Assembly: GCA_018240685.1 (NCBI GenBank)
Contig: JAFEFG010000043.1
Coordinates: 1 to 37,426 of the forward strand
Reading direction: 5' to 3'
From: Pseudomonadota bacterium
Lineage (GTDB): Bacteria > Pseudomonadota > Alphaproteobacteria > Reyranellales > Reyranellaceae
DNA length: 37,426 nt
Position numbers and translations under genes: made by a program
In this document: positions 10,712 to 21,158 of the stretch, in pieces
How positions within the stretch are numbered: the first letter of the stretch is position 1
Layout of the letters: each line of letters begins with the position of its first letter
The notes under the pieces: generated by a model
Told to the model about the DNA's origin: nothing
Databases searched by the model: none
Seen by the model: the letters and a program-made list of their open reading frames with translations, nothing else

Positions 10712-11314
10712 ATGTTTACAGGCATTGTCAGCGACGTCGGAGAGGTTCTTTCCGTGGTTCCGGGCGGGAAGGAGGGCGACCGCCGCTTCGTGATCCGCAC
10801 CCGGCACGACCTGAAGCCGATCGCCATCGGCGCCTCGATCGCGTGTTCGGGCTGCTGCCTGACCGTGACCGAGAAGGAAGGCGACCGGTTCACGGTCGAG
10901 GCCTCCGGGGAAACGCTGGTGAAGACGCATCTCGGCGACTGGCGGGATGGCATGCCGATCAACCTTGAATTGTCCCTGAAGCTCGGCGACGAGCTTGGCG
11001 GCCACCTCGTCTACGGCCATGTCGACGGCGTCGGCCGTATCGTCTCGATGACACCGGAGGGAGGGAGCGTACGCTTCGTTTTCGAGGCGCCGCCCGAACT
11101 TGCAAGGTTCATTGCTCCGAAGGGATCGATCGCCGTGGATGGCATTTCGCTCACGGTCAACGAGGTTTCCGGCGACCGCTTCGGCGTCAACATTATTTCA
11201 CATACGCAGGCGGTAACGACGCTGGGCAAGGCCAAGGTCGGCCAGCGGGTCAACCTTGAGGTGGACATGCTCGCGCGTTACGTTGCGCGTCTATTGGAGC
11301 ACGAAAAAGCATGA
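10712..11314 (+). CDS. ribE: Riboflavin synthase alpha subunit
   Basis: A 200-residue riboflavin synthase that dismutates two molecules of 6,7-dimethyl-8-ribityllumazine to riboflavin. It opens with the invariant MFTGIV. Two homologous barrels are seen: the first ends near residue 95, and the second begins near 98 with HLVYGHVDGVGRI and includes GSIAVDGISLTVNEV. Cysteines C47 and C50-C51 in IACSGCCLTV match the family pattern. It lies nine bases after ribD, and its last four bases overlap the next gene as ATGA. Confidence 0.96.
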   Translation: MFTGIVSDVGEVLSVVPGGKEGDRRFVIRTRHDLKPIAIGASIACSGCCLTVTEKEGDRFTVEASGETLVKTHLGDWRDGMPINLELSLKLGDELGGHLVYGHVDGVGRIVSMTPEGGSVRFVFEAPPELARFIAPKGSIAVDGISLTVNEVSGDRFGVNIISHTQAVTTLGKAKVGQRVNLEVDMLARYVARLLEHEKA

Positions 11315-12462
11315 CCGCGCTCGAGAAGGATGCATGGCGCATCACCTTCAGTGAAGTGAAGGCGGCCGCCGAGGACATCATCGAGGAGGCCCGCAAGGGC
11401 CGGATGTTCATCCTTGTCGACGACGAGGATCGGGAGAACGAGGGCGATCTCGTCGTGCCCGCGCAGTTCGCGTCCGCCGAGGCCATCAATTTCATGGCCA
11501 AGCATGCGCGCGGCCTGATCTGCCTTGCGCTGACGCGGGAACGGGTGGAACAGCTCGGCCTGTCGCTGATGGCGCAGAACAACGGCACCCGCCACCAGAC
11601 CGCCTTCACCGTCTCGATCGAGGCGCGCGAGGGCGTAACGACCGGCATTTCCGCGGCCGACCGCGCGCGCACCGTCGCGGTTGCGATCGATCCCTCTTGC
11701 GGTCCGCAGGACATCGTGACGCCCGGCCATGTCTTCCCGCTGGTTGCCCGCGAAGGCGGGACGCTCGAGCGCACGGGGCATACCGAAGCCGCCGTGGATC
11801 TGGCGCGGCTTGCCGGCCTCACGCCGGCCGGAGTGATCTGCGAGATCATGAACGACGACGGCACCATGGCCCGTCGCAACGACCTGATCACCTTCGCACA
11901 GCGCCACGGGCTCAAGATCGGCACCATCTCGGACCTGATCGCCTATCGGCGCCGTTACGATTCGATCGTCAAGCGCATCAGCGATACGGTCGTCGACAGC
12001 ACCTATGGCGGCGACTTCCGCTGCGTCGTCTACCTGAACAAGGTGACGAAGGCGCAGCACGTCGCTCTGGTGAAGGGCGATCCGGCTACAGGCGGGCCGG
12101 TCATGGTGCGGATGCACGCCGTCAACATCTTCACCGATACGCTCGGCCAGCGCAGTGGTGGGCGCGGCGGCGAGATCGAGGCATCCATGCGGGCCATCGC
12201 CGAGGCAGGCCGCGGCGTCATCGTGCTGATCCGCGAGCCTTTGACGGTGGTGCTTTCGGAACAGCGCCGCCGGGCCGGCGAGCCGATCGAACCGGCGGGC
12301 GGCGAACTGCGCGACTACGGCGTCGGCGCCCAGATCCTGATCGATCTCGGCGTGAAGGAGATGGTGTTGCTCACCAACTCCAAGAAGAGCATCGTCGGTC
12401 TCGAGGGCTTCGGCCTCAAGGTGATCGGCCAGAAGCCCATTCCCGGCCGGTCCGCGAGCTGA
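11311..12462 (+). CDS. ribB: 3,4-dihydroxy-2-butanone-4-phosphate synthase fused to degenerate GTP cyclohydrolase II domain (RibBX-like)
   Basis: A 383-residue two-domain protein. The N-terminal domain (to about 215) is a complete RibB: the DDEDRENEGDL loop at 37-47, TPGHVFPL near 137-144 and RTGHTEAAVDLARLAG near 154-169. It makes the four-carbon unit for riboflavin from ribulose 5-phosphate. The C-terminal part (about 231-375) has the GTP cyclohydrolase II fold pattern, but the residues for catalysis are missing. The zinc cysteines expected in HSEC and CDCG are replaced (RMHAVN at 267-272 and SGGRGG at 282-287), and the YHRQEGRG segment is lost (VLIREP at 305-310). This resembles the RibBX fusions known in other proteobacteria. 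It probably does not make the GTP-derived precursor, so an independent ribA is expected elsewhere in the genome. Start overlaps ribE by four bases. Confidence 0.93.
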   Translation: MTALEKDAWRITFSEVKAAAEDIIEEARKGRMFILVDDEDRENEGDLVVPAQFASAEAINFMAKHARGLICLALTRERVEQLGLSLMAQNNGTRHQTAFTVSIEAREGVTTGISAADRARTVAVAIDPSCGPQDIVTPGHVFPLVAREGGTLERTGHTEAAVDLARLAGLTPAGVICEIMNDDGTMARRNDLITFAQRHGLKIGTISDLIAYRRRYDSIVKRISDTVVDSTYGGDFRCVVYLNKVTKAQHVALVKGDPATGGPVMVRMHAVNIFTDTLGQRSGGRGGEIEASMRAIAEAGRGVIVLIREPLTVVLSEQRRRAGEPIEPAGGELRDYGVGAQILIDLGVKEMVLLTNSKKSIVGLEGFGLKVIGQKPIPGRSAS

Positions 12463-12464
12463 TC

Positions 12465-12941
12465 ATGTCGACACGAACGGAAACGCCGACGGCGCGCTCC
12501 GCCATCGACGGCGTGAAGGGTGCTCGCATCCTGATCGTCGAATCGCATTATTACGCGGAGATCGCGGACGCGTTGATCGCGGGCGCGGAGCGCGAGATCG
12601 CCAGGAATGGAGCGATCTCCGAGCGGGTAGCCGTGCCCGGTGCGTTCGAGATTCCCGGGGCCATCGCGATGGCCGCCGGCCGCTACGACGGCTTCGTGGC
12701 GCTGGGCTGCGTCATTCGTGGCGAAACCACCCATTACGACTATGTCTGCGGCGAGAGCGCCCGCGGCCTGATGGACCTCACGATCCAGAAAAAGCTCGCC
12801 ATCGGCTACGGCATCGTCACGGTAGAGACGATGGAACAGGCCAAGGCCCGGGCCTTCACGGATCGCGGGGACAAGGGCGGGGATGCCGCGCATGCCTGCC
12901 TTGCCATGGTGGCGCTCGGCCGTCTCTGGCGGAACGTATGA
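12465..12941 (+). CDS. ribH: 6,7-dimethyl-8-ribityllumazine synthase
   Basis: A 158-residue lumazine synthase that joins the RibB product to the RibD-pathway pyrimidine. Conserved elements are VPGAFEIPGAI (about residues 58-68) and GCVIRGETTHYDYV (about 81-94), including the catalytic histidine in that segment. The ATG at 12465 sits two bases after the ribB stop. Much longer upstream frames overlap ribB and are not credible. The last four bases overlap nusB, an arrangement typical of proteobacteria. Confidence 0.96.
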   Translation: MSTRTETPTARSAIDGVKGARILIVESHYYAEIADALIAGAEREIARNGAISERVAVPGAFEIPGAIAMAAGRYDGFVALGCVIRGETTHYDYVCGESARGLMDLTIQKKLAIGYGIVTVETMEQAKARAFTDRGDKGGDAAHACLAMVALGRLWRNV

Positions 12942-13411
12942 GCGAGCGTCCGGCTCCCAGTCGCCGCCAGGCTGCACGTCTGGCGGCTGTTCAGGCCCTT
13001 TACCAATGGCAGGAGGGCCAGGACGCCCCCGCCGATATCATCGAGCAGTTCCTGAAGGTGCGTACCGGCGAGGCGGGCGAGGGCGGCATGCGCCGCGACG
13101 CTGACCGGCCGTTGTTCAAGGACGTCGTGGAGGGAGCGGCCGGGCACAAGGAAGAACTGCAGCAGACGGTCTCGTCCGCGCTCGCAAAGGACTGGAACTG
13201 GAGCCGGGTCGATCGTCTCGTGCGCGCCATCCTGCTGGCCGGCGCCTACGAGTTGGTTCACCGCCGCGACGTGCCACCGAGGGTGGTGATCAACGAATAT
13301 GTCGAGATCGCCCATGCCTTTTACGATCAGGGCGAACCCAACTTCGTGAACTCGGTCCTCGATCGCATCGCGCGCGAGGTGCGCGGGGACGAACTGAACA
13401 GGCAATCGTGA
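12938..13411 (+). CDS. nusB: Transcription antitermination protein NusB
   Basis: A 157-residue all-helical RNA-binding factor that, with NusE (S10), NusA and NusG, supports antitermination at rRNA operons. Recognisable segments are RRQAARLAAVQALYQWQ near the N-terminus and the C-terminal ILLAGAYEL followed by VVINEYVEIAHAF and PNFVNSVLD. The start overlaps ribH by four bases and the TGA overlaps thiL, so the gene is translationally coupled on both sides. Confidence 0.96.
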   Translation: MSERPAPSRRQAARLAAVQALYQWQEGQDAPADIIEQFLKVRTGEAGEGGMRRDADRPLFKDVVEGAAGHKEELQQTVSSALAKDWNWSRVDRLVRAILLAGAYELVHRRDVPPRVVINEYVEIAHAFYDQGEPNFVNSVLDRIAREVRGDELNRQS

Positions 13412-14376
13412 TGAAGGGCGGGCGTCTCGGCGAGTTCGAGATGATCGCCCGCTACTTTGCGCCTTTGGCCAAGGGGTTCGGCGGCGCCCGCGGGCTCAAG
13501 AGCGACAATGCCTTCCTGCCGGCCGACGCGCGGCATGACCTGGTCGTGAAGACCGATACGATCGTGGCGGGCGTGCACTTTCTCGCCGACGAGAGACCGG
13601 ATCGTGTCGCTGCAAAGGCTCTGAGGGTTTGTCTTTCCGATCTCGCTGCAGGCGGTGCGACGCCGTTCGTCTACCAGCTGTCGCTGTCGCTCATGAAGGG
13701 ATGGCATCAGGAGTGGGTCGCACGGTTCGCGCGCGGTCTCGCCGCGGATCAGCGGCGCTACGGGATCGTGCTCTGCGGCGGTGACACCGTCGTCGCGCCG
13801 GGGCCGACCACGGTCACGATCACGGCATTCGGCCGCGTGCCACGAGGCAGGGGGCTCGGACGCGACGGAGCCCGGCCAGGCGACGAACTCTGGGTCAGCG
13901 GGACGATCGGGGATGGGGCACTGGGCCTGCTGGCCGCACAGGGGCGATTGAGCGGCGCGCATCTGGAAAGGCGCTACCGCCTCCCGCAGCCGCGCACGAA
14001 CCTCGGACCGCGCCTAGTCGGGATCGCGCACGCGACAGCGGACGTCTCTGATGGACTACTGGCCGATGCCGGGCATATCGCCGAAGCGTCGGGGCTCAGT
14101 GTCCACATCGAGCGCGAACGCGTGCCATTGTCATCAGCGGCCCGGCGTGTTCTCACGGCCGAACCGGGCCTGTGGGCGAACATCCTGGGTGGCGGCGACG
14201 ACTACGAGCTCGTCATTGCCGTTCCGCCGCGGCGGTGCTCGGCCTTGATCGCAGCCGCGAAGGCGGCTGGTGTCGGTGTTACCCACATCGGTGCCTTTGC
14301 CCGCGGGAAGGGAGTCTGCCTCACCGTGGGAGGCCGCGTCGTCCACGCACCTCGCGCTGGCTACGTTCACTTCTAG
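13411..14376 (+). CDS. thiL: Thiamine-monophosphate kinase
   Basis: A 321-residue AIR-synthase/PurM-like ATP-dependent kinase that phosphorylates thiamine monophosphate to the diphosphate cofactor. Motifs include GEFEMIARYFAPL near the start, DLVVKTDTIVAGVHF with the metal-binding aspartate near residue 50, KALRVCLSDLAAGGA near 70, CGGDTV near 130 and ATADVSDGLLADAGHIA near 210. The ATG at 13411 overlaps the nusB TGA; a GTG three bases earlier is an alternative. In this window the product would serve the E1 alpha/beta enzyme encoded at the right end. It closes the rib-nusB-thiL run. Confidence 0.95.
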   Translation: MKGGRLGEFEMIARYFAPLAKGFGGARGLKSDNAFLPADARHDLVVKTDTIVAGVHFLADERPDRVAAKALRVCLSDLAAGGATPFVYQLSLSLMKGWHQEWVARFARGLAADQRRYGIVLCGGDTVVAPGPTTVTITAFGRVPRGRGLGRDGARPGDELWVSGTIGDGALGLLAAQGRLSGAHLERRYRLPQPRTNLGPRLVGIAHATADVSDGLLADAGHIAEASGLSVHIERERVPLSSAARRVLTAEPGLWANILGGGDDYELVIAVPPRRCSALIAAAKAAGVGVTHIGAFARGKGVCLTVGGRVVHAPRAGYVHF

Positions 14377-14483
14377 CGCCGCTCCCGACGCGAGGCGGTT
14401 CATGGCTGCCCTGCGTCAATGATGCGCTGCAGCAAGCGTATTTGCTTGGGCAAGACGATGCCCGTCAGTACAGTGCGCGCCCA

Positions 14484-15722
14484 ATGGACGGGCTGACGAA
14501 GATCGAGGAGACGCCGCGGGCCAACGTCGAGGACAGGATACCTCGACGGTCGCTGCGCAACATCGCGCTCCTGGCGATGTGTCAGGCGCTGACCCAGAGC
14601 AGCAATACACTGATGTTCGCATCGGCCGCATTGGCGGTGCTGACGATCGTGCCGGCGGACATGCGGATGTGGGCCAACCTGCCGGTCACCATGCAGCATC
14701 TCGGCGTGATGCTCTCGGTCTTCCCGGCGTCGATGCTGATGATGCGTCGTGGGCGTCGGGTCGGCTTCAAGACGGGGTCTGTGGCAGGCATGATCGGCGC
14801 TTCGTGCTCTGCCATCGGCCTGGGCATCGGCAGCTTCCCCGTGATGTGCCTGGGCGGCCTGCTGCTGGGCTTCGCCATCGCCAATATGCAGCTCTATCGC
14901 TTCGCTGCCGTCGAATTGGCGCCTCCGCATTTTCGTGCGCAGGCAATCTCATACGTGACGGCAGGAGGCATCATCGCCGGCATCGTCGGCCCCTCGTTGG
15001 CGCGCTGGACGCCGGACCTGTGGGTACCGACCTTCCAGGCGAGCTTCGTGGCGGTGATCGGCCTCCACATCATTGTGTTCATCATTCTCACCTTCATCGA
15101 GTTTCCGACGGTGAAGGCCGAGGATCACACTGGCGGCCCCCAGCGTCCGCTGATCGAAATCGTCACCCAGCCGGCCTACATGGTCGCCGCGTCAGGGGCG
15201 ATGATTGCGTTCGGTGTGATGTCTTTCGTGATGGCCGCATCGCCGCTGGCGATCGTCCAATGCGGGCTCGACAGGACCGAGGCGCCGGTGACGATCTTCG
15301 TCCATGTCATGGGCATGTTCGTTCCGGCCTTTTTCACTGGCCATCTGATTGCGCGCTTCGGCGTCTTCAACATCATGATCGCCGGCGTTGCCCTGCTGAT
15401 CGCCGGGGTGGCCGTCGCCCTGATGGGGACCACGGTCTGGAACTTCCGGGTGGCGCTCTGCCTCAACGGCGTGGGCTGGAACTTCCTCTTCGTCGGTGCC
15501 ACCACCCTGTTGACGACGACCTATCGGCCGTCGGAACGCGGCAAGGCCCAGGCTTTCAACGATTTCATAGTGTTCGGGACCACGACGATCGCCAGCCTCA
15601 TGGCGTCGGTCGTGCTGGAGCTGAAGGGGTGGGCGGTCCTGAACTACGTCGCCTTCGGCCTCGTCTGTATTGCGCTCCTTGTGATCGGCCTGTTCCGGCT
15701 GCGCCATCCCGTCCGAATATAG
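14484..15722 (+). CDS. Major facilitator superfamily transporter
   Basis: A 412-residue inner-membrane protein with about twelve hydrophobic segments and an N-terminal cytoplasmic tail of about 25 residues. The loop between helices 2 and 3 carries MMRRGRRVGFKTG, the usual MFS basic motif. A second conserved loop is YRPSERGKAQAFNDFIVFG near residue 345. Nothing in the sequence identifies substrate. The frame stays open far upstream into thiL, but 14484 is the first ATG that yields a sensible N-terminus. No good Shine-Dalgarno sequence is visible, so the start is uncertain. It stands alone between thiL (107 bases) and hppA (158 bases). Confidence 0.85.
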   Translation: MDGLTKIEETPRANVEDRIPRRSLRNIALLAMCQALTQSSNTLMFASAALAVLTIVPADMRMWANLPVTMQHLGVMLSVFPASMLMMRRGRRVGFKTGSVAGMIGASCSAIGLGIGSFPVMCLGGLLLGFAIANMQLYRFAAVELAPPHFRAQAISYVTAGGIIAGIVGPSLARWTPDLWVPTFQASFVAVIGLHIIVFIILTFIEFPTVKAEDHTGGPQRPLIEIVTQPAYMVAASGAMIAFGVMSFVMAASPLAIVQCGLDRTEAPVTIFVHVMGMFVPAFFTGHLIARFGVFNIMIAGVALLIAGVAVALMGTTVWNFRVALCLNGVGWNFLFVGATTLLTTTYRPSERGKAQAFNDFIVFGTTTIASLMASVVLELKGWAVLNYVAFGLVCIALLVIGLFRLRHPVRI

Positions 15723-15880
15723 CTCAACCCCTTGACGCGACGGGGATTTCTCCGCCGCCCTCAGGTTGCACAGCAGGGGCCGTTCTGTCATTTTTTCGGC
15801 CGCGTCGCGCCGGGGGAGGAGTACGTGCTTCGGGCAGCGAAGAGCTAGGAACGCCGAAAGAACAATAGGGTATACACACG

Positions 15881-17986
<2,106 letters not shown>

Positions 17987-18007
17987 GCCTGAGCAGAACC
18001 ACAACGA

Positions 18008-18041
18008 GAAAGCCCCGGTCCAGGACCGGGGCTTTTTTCTT
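18008..18041. terminator. Bidirectional terminator between hppA and bamE
   Basis: GCCCCGGTC (18012-18020) and GACCGGGGC (18024-18032) form a 9-bp stem with a CAG loop. It is flanked by AAA on one side and TTTTTTCTT on the other, so it can terminate hppA on the plus strand and, less strongly, bamE on the minus strand. The T-run reaches the bamE stop codon. Confidence 0.9.
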
Positions 18042-18522
18042 AGATGCCGCCGCCGGTGGGGGCGCCTGGCGAGCCGGATTGCTTCGGCGTGCTGAAGCGG
18101 CCGACGTTGCCCATGATCTGCTCGAGCACTGTCAGCCCCTTGCCCGCTGTGGGCGTGATGCGCGAGACCATCGTGATGTCCCGCCCATCCGCCTTGTCGT
18201 ATTTCTTGATGTTCTGCAGGCGACCGCCGTCGTTGAAGGTCAACTGGATCACTTCCTGATCGGCGATCCACGGCTTCATTGGCCCGAAGCCTTCCTGCTT
18301 CTCGCTGATATAGTACCAGATGTTAGGATTGAAGGTGGCCACAGCCGAGGGCGAGCCGATGAGGCGAACGACGTCGTCACGGCCCTGGGTGTTGACCTCG
18401 AGCTTTTCCACGGATCCTGGCGTCGGAGCAAAGCCGCGCAGTTGCTCATTACTCGCGCAGCCGGCAAGGACGAAGGGGGAGAAAACGGCGCCGATGAGGA
18501 GTATCGGGACGGTGCGACGCAT
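18040..18522 (-). CDS. bamE: Outer-membrane protein assembly factor BamE (SmpA/OmlA)
   Basis: A 160-residue lipoprotein subunit of the BAM complex that inserts beta-barrel proteins in the outer membrane. Start at 18522 gives a lipoprotein signal MRRTVPILLIGAVFSPF followed by lipobox LAGC, with the lipidated cysteine near residue 21. A GTG 36 bases upstream would add an uncharged lead-in and is less likely. The SmpA/OmlA core runs from about residue 35 to 110 (TQGRDDVVRLIGSP, WYYISEKQE, then VIQLTFNDGGRLQNI). The C-terminus beyond the core is Gly/Pro/Ser-rich. It is divergent from the cytochrome chaperone gene and converges on hppA. Confidence 0.93.
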   Translation of the reverse strand: MRRTVPILLIGAVFSPFVLAGCASNEQLRGFAPTPGSVEKLEVNTQGRDDVVRLIGSPSAVATFNPNIWYYISEKQEGFGPMKPWIADQEVIQLTFNDGGRLQNIKKYDKADGRDITMVSRITPTAGKGLTVLEQIMGNVGRFSTPKQSGSPGAPTGGGI

Positions 18523-18617
18523 GGACCTGTTCTTGGGTTCCGGAGAAAGAGGGTTCACAACATGTCGTGGTGACGCCGTTGGGTCAACCGATGCCGTGCG
18601 CCGCTAGGGGGATCTGG

Positions 18618-19112
18618 GTGTTTCGTCGCAAGAAGCCTGAAGTCGAGTTTGCCGCTGCCGTCTATCGTGTCACCGCCGAGCGTGCCCGAGCGCCGGAACT
18701 GTTCGAAGCCTGTGGAATTCCCGACACGCTCGACGGCCGGTTCGATTCGCTGGCCCTGCATGCCTCTCTTGCAATCGAGCGCCTGCGGAGGGAACCCGAT
18801 GGCGAGACGCTCGCACAGGCCTTCTTCGACGTGATGTTCCGCCATCTCGATCTCACCTTGCGGGAGATTGGCGTGCAGGACCTGGGCGTCGGGCGGCGCA
18901 TCAAGATCATGGCGGAAGGGTTCCATGGCCGTGCGCTGGCCTATCGGGGGGCGTTGCATGACGGCCCGACGCCACTCGCCGAGGTCTTGCGCCGCAACGC
19001 CTATGGAGGTAGGCCGCCAGTGGACGACGCGCCTGTCGCTCGTTTGGAGGCCTATGTGCGTCAGGAAGTCGAACGACTGTCCCGAGCGGCGCGGAACGAT
19101 CTCACCAAATAA
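18618..19112 (+). CDS. Ubiquinol-cytochrome c chaperone family protein
   Basis: A 164-residue member of the CBP3/UQCC1 family, whose mitochondrial relatives help make and assemble cytochrome b of complex III. The GTG at 18618 is preferred because AGGGGGA lies six bases before it and the resulting N-terminus (FRRKKPE) is family-like; a GTG at 18567 is in frame but lacks a binding site. Conserved features are RFDSLALHASLAIERLR near 47-63, FFDVMFRHLDLTLREIGV and the GVGRRIKIMAEGFHGR segment near 97-112. The protein is predicted cytoplasmic or peripheral. YceD follows after 12 bases, the common alphaproteobacterial order. Confidence 0.9.
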   Translation: MFRRKKPEVEFAAAVYRVTAERARAPELFEACGIPDTLDGRFDSLALHASLAIERLRREPDGETLAQAFFDVMFRHLDLTLREIGVQDLGVGRRIKIMAEGFHGRALAYRGALHDGPTPLAEVLRRNAYGGRPPVDDAPVARLEAYVRQEVERLSRAARNDLTK

Positions 19113-19124
19113 CTGAATGTAATT

Positions 19125-19706
19125 ATGCAAACCACTGATAAAAAAGAAAAACCTGAGCTTGAGCGCATCGTTGACCTTGACCGGATGAGCCCGGCCGGAG
19201 CGGCGTTGGAAATCGTGGCAAGCGATAGCGAACGGGCGGCCCTGGTGCGCCGGTTCGGCTTTCTCGAGCTCCCGGCGTTTGCCGCCCGTGTGACGGTCGA
19301 TCGCCGGCCAGGCGGCCAGATCGTCGTCGAGGGGCGGTTGCGTGGCAAGATCGTCCAAGCCTGTATCCTGAGCCTCGACCCGGTGACCCAGGAGCTCGAC
19401 GAGGCCTTCCACATCGTCTTCAAGCAGGGATTGGCCGAAGAGCGGGATCCCGAAAGCGGCGAGGCGCTTGTCAGCGCCCAGGCCGATGCACCGGAGCCGC
19501 TGCCGGGAAATTTGCTCGATGTCGGTGAAATCGTTGCCGAACAGCTTTCCCTGGCGGCGGATCCCTATCCCCGCAAACCCGGGCTGAAGCTCGAGGACGT
19601 GATGCCCAAGCTCCGGGCCACCGGGCGGCCGAACCGGGCCGAGCAGCGGCGGCATCCCTTCGCCGGCCTGGCGGCTTTGCGGGACAAACCGCGTCGAGGC
19701 CGGTAA
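19125..19706 (+). CDS. yceD: YceD family protein (DUF177)
   Basis: A 193-residue member of the DUF177/YceD family, which lies upstream of rpmF in most bacteria and is linked by genetics in some species to 23S rRNA processing. The pattern [20 protein letters not shown] near residues 63-82 is the family centre. The usual CxxC pair is reduced to one cysteine, as in many alphaproteobacteria. An acidic stretch ([11 protein letters not shown] then E-rich) and [23 protein letters not shown] near 128-150 follow. The N-terminus is rich in Lys and Glu. It sits 12 bases after the chaperone gene and about 130 bases before rpmF. Function not demonstrated. Confidence 0.9.
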   Translation: MQTTDKKEKPELERIVDLDRMSPAGAALEIVASDSERAALVRRFGFLELPAFAARVTVDRRPGGQIVVEGRLRGKIVQACILSLDPVTQELDEAFHIVFKQGLAEERDPESGEALVSAQADAPEPLPGNLLDVGEIVAEQLSLAADPYPRKPGLKLEDVMPKLRATGRPNRAEQRRHPFAGLAALRDKPRRGR

Positions 19707-19710
19707 ATTG

Positions 19711-19739
19711 TTGCGATGATGTAACGATTTGGCTAGAGA
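19711..19739 (+). promoter_or_regulatory. Candidate promoter for rpmF-plsX-fabH
   Basis: TTGCGA (19711-19716) and TAGAGA (19734-19739) are separated by 17 bases, a sigma-70-like arrangement just after the yceD stop. The -10 match is only three of six, so this is tentative. A downstream hairpin (19749-19769, 7-bp GC stem) with a T5 run seven bases later could be a leader structure or a weak terminator. Confidence 0.3.
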
Positions 19740-19834
19740 AGTCGGCCCGCCGCGCCTATAGAGCGCGGCCTCAGCGTTTTTGGGGCTGGTGCCGGTCGTC
19801 ATCGACAGGGAGCCGGCTCGATCTGGAGATTGTC

Positions 19835-20029
19835 ATGGCAGTTCCCAAGAAGAAGGTTTCCAAGTCGCGTCGCAACATGCGCCGCGCCCATCACGCCCTG
19901 CCGTCGATGGCCTATGTCGAGTGCAAGAATTGCGGCGAGCTGAAGCGGCCGCACTCGGTGTGCTCGCATTGCGGCTATTACCGCGAGGACATGCCGGTTC
20001 TGGCCGACAGCGCGTCGGCCGAGAAGTAA
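19835..20029 (+). CDS. rpmF: 50S ribosomal protein L32
   Basis: A 64-residue ribosomal protein, full family length. It starts with [20 protein letters not shown] and carries a zinc ribbon with C30, C33, C43 and C46 (CKNC and CSHC). The cysteine-containing form needs zinc; a cysteine-free paralogue used under zinc limitation is not in this window. The start follows GGAGA by about seven bases. It is the first gene of the rpmF-plsX-fabH lipid-synthesis block. Confidence 0.97.
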   Translation: MAVPKKKVSKSRRNMRRAHHALPSMAYVECKNCGELKRPHSVCSHCGYYREDMPVLADSASAEK

Positions 20030-20081
20030 GCAGCGACCCGCCGCCGGCGATGCGCTGGCAGTCGACAGGCAGAGCGTCCCG

Positions 20082-21158
20082 ATGAGCGCGGGCAAGGTCG
20101 TTCTGGCGCTCGACGGCATGGGGGGCGATCATGCGCCCGACGTCGTCGTCGACGGCGCCGATATTGCGCGCGAACGCTATCCCGGAACCACGTACCTCCT
20201 GTTCGGCGATCCTGCGCGGCTCAAGCCCTTGGTCGATCGTCGCAAGGGGTTGGCGCCGGTGCTGGAGATCGTGCCCGCCGAGGACGCGGTCACTGCTGAC
20301 GACAAGCCGTCCTTCGCCGTCCGGCGCCGGCGCAAGTCCAGCATGTGGCTGGCCGTGCAGGCGGCGGTCGAGGGCCGTGCCGACAGCGTCGTCTCGGCCG
20401 GCAACACGGGCGCGCTGCTGGCGATCTCCATGTTCTCCATGCGCATGCTGGAAGGGGCACACCGTCCGGCGCTCGCATCGTTCCTGCCGACCAGCCGCGG
20501 CGAAGTCGTGATGCTGGATCTCGGCGCCAACGTCGAATGCGATGCGGAAAATCTCGCCGAGTTCGCCGTGATGGGCAGCGTCTTTGCGCAGGCACTGCAG
20601 GGGCTCGACAAGCCGAAGGTCGGCCTGTTGAACGTGGGGTCGGAAGAGCTCAAGGGGCACGACGAGGTGCGGCAGGCCGCGGCCTGGCTGCGTCGCGACG
20701 GATCGCCGGTGGACTTCTATGGTTTCGTGGAAGGCAACGATATCGGCACTGGCGTGGTGGATGTCGTTGCCACGGACGGTTTCACGGGCAACGTGGCTCT
20801 GAAGGCGATCGAAGGAACAGCGAAGCTCTATTCGAGCTTCGTGCGCGACACCTTTCGGACGTCGACCTTCGCCAAGATTGGCTATCTGTTTGCCGCCGGT
20901 GCCCTGAAGAAATTCCAAAAGCGCGTCGATCCCCGCCGCTACAACGGGGGCGTGTTCCTTGGCCTCGACGGCGTATGCGTGAAGAGCCACGGCGGCACCG
21001 ATGCGCTGGGCTTTGCCTACGCGATCGGGGTGGCGAACGACCTCGTTCGCTACGAATACAAGAACAAGCTCGTAGAGGGGCTTACAAAGCTGCGGCAGAC
21101 GATCTCGGCGGCGGAGTCGTCTTCGTCCGAACTGCAGCCGAGCGGAGGAGCCGAGTGA
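20082..21158 (+). CDS. plsX: Phosphate acyltransferase PlsX
   Basis: A 358-residue soluble enzyme that makes acyl-phosphate from acyl-ACP, the donor for membrane phospholipid synthesis by PlsY. Landmarks are [11 protein letters not shown] near residues 9-19, [12 protein letters not shown] near 106-117, [12 protein letters not shown] near 185, [22 protein letters not shown] near 225-246 and [24 protein letters not shown] near 285-308. The length is normal. Its TGA overlaps the GTG of fabH, coupling the two lipid genes. Confidence 0.97.
   Translation: MSAGKVVLALDGMGGDHAPDVVVDGADIARERYPGTTYLLFGDPARLKPLVDRRKGLAPVLEIVPAEDAVTADDKPSFAVRRRRKSSMWLAVQAAVEGRADSVVSAGNTGALLAISMFSMRMLEGAHRPALASFLPTSRGEVVMLDLGANVECDAENLAEFAVMGSVFAQALQGLDKPKVGLLNVGSEELKGHDEVRQAAAWLRRDGSPVDFYGFVEGNDIGTGVVDVVATDGFTGNVALKAIEGTAKLYSSFVRDTFRTSTFAKIGYLFAAGALKKFQKRVDPRRYNGGVFLGLDGVCVKSHGGTDALGFAYAIGVANDLVRYEYKNKLVEGLTKLRQTISAAESSSSELQPSGGAE

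Noticed and set aside
15723..15880. Possible promoter TTGACG near 15732 for hppA
   Set aside because: No acceptable -10 sequence at 16-18 bases spacing, so it is not reported as a promoter.
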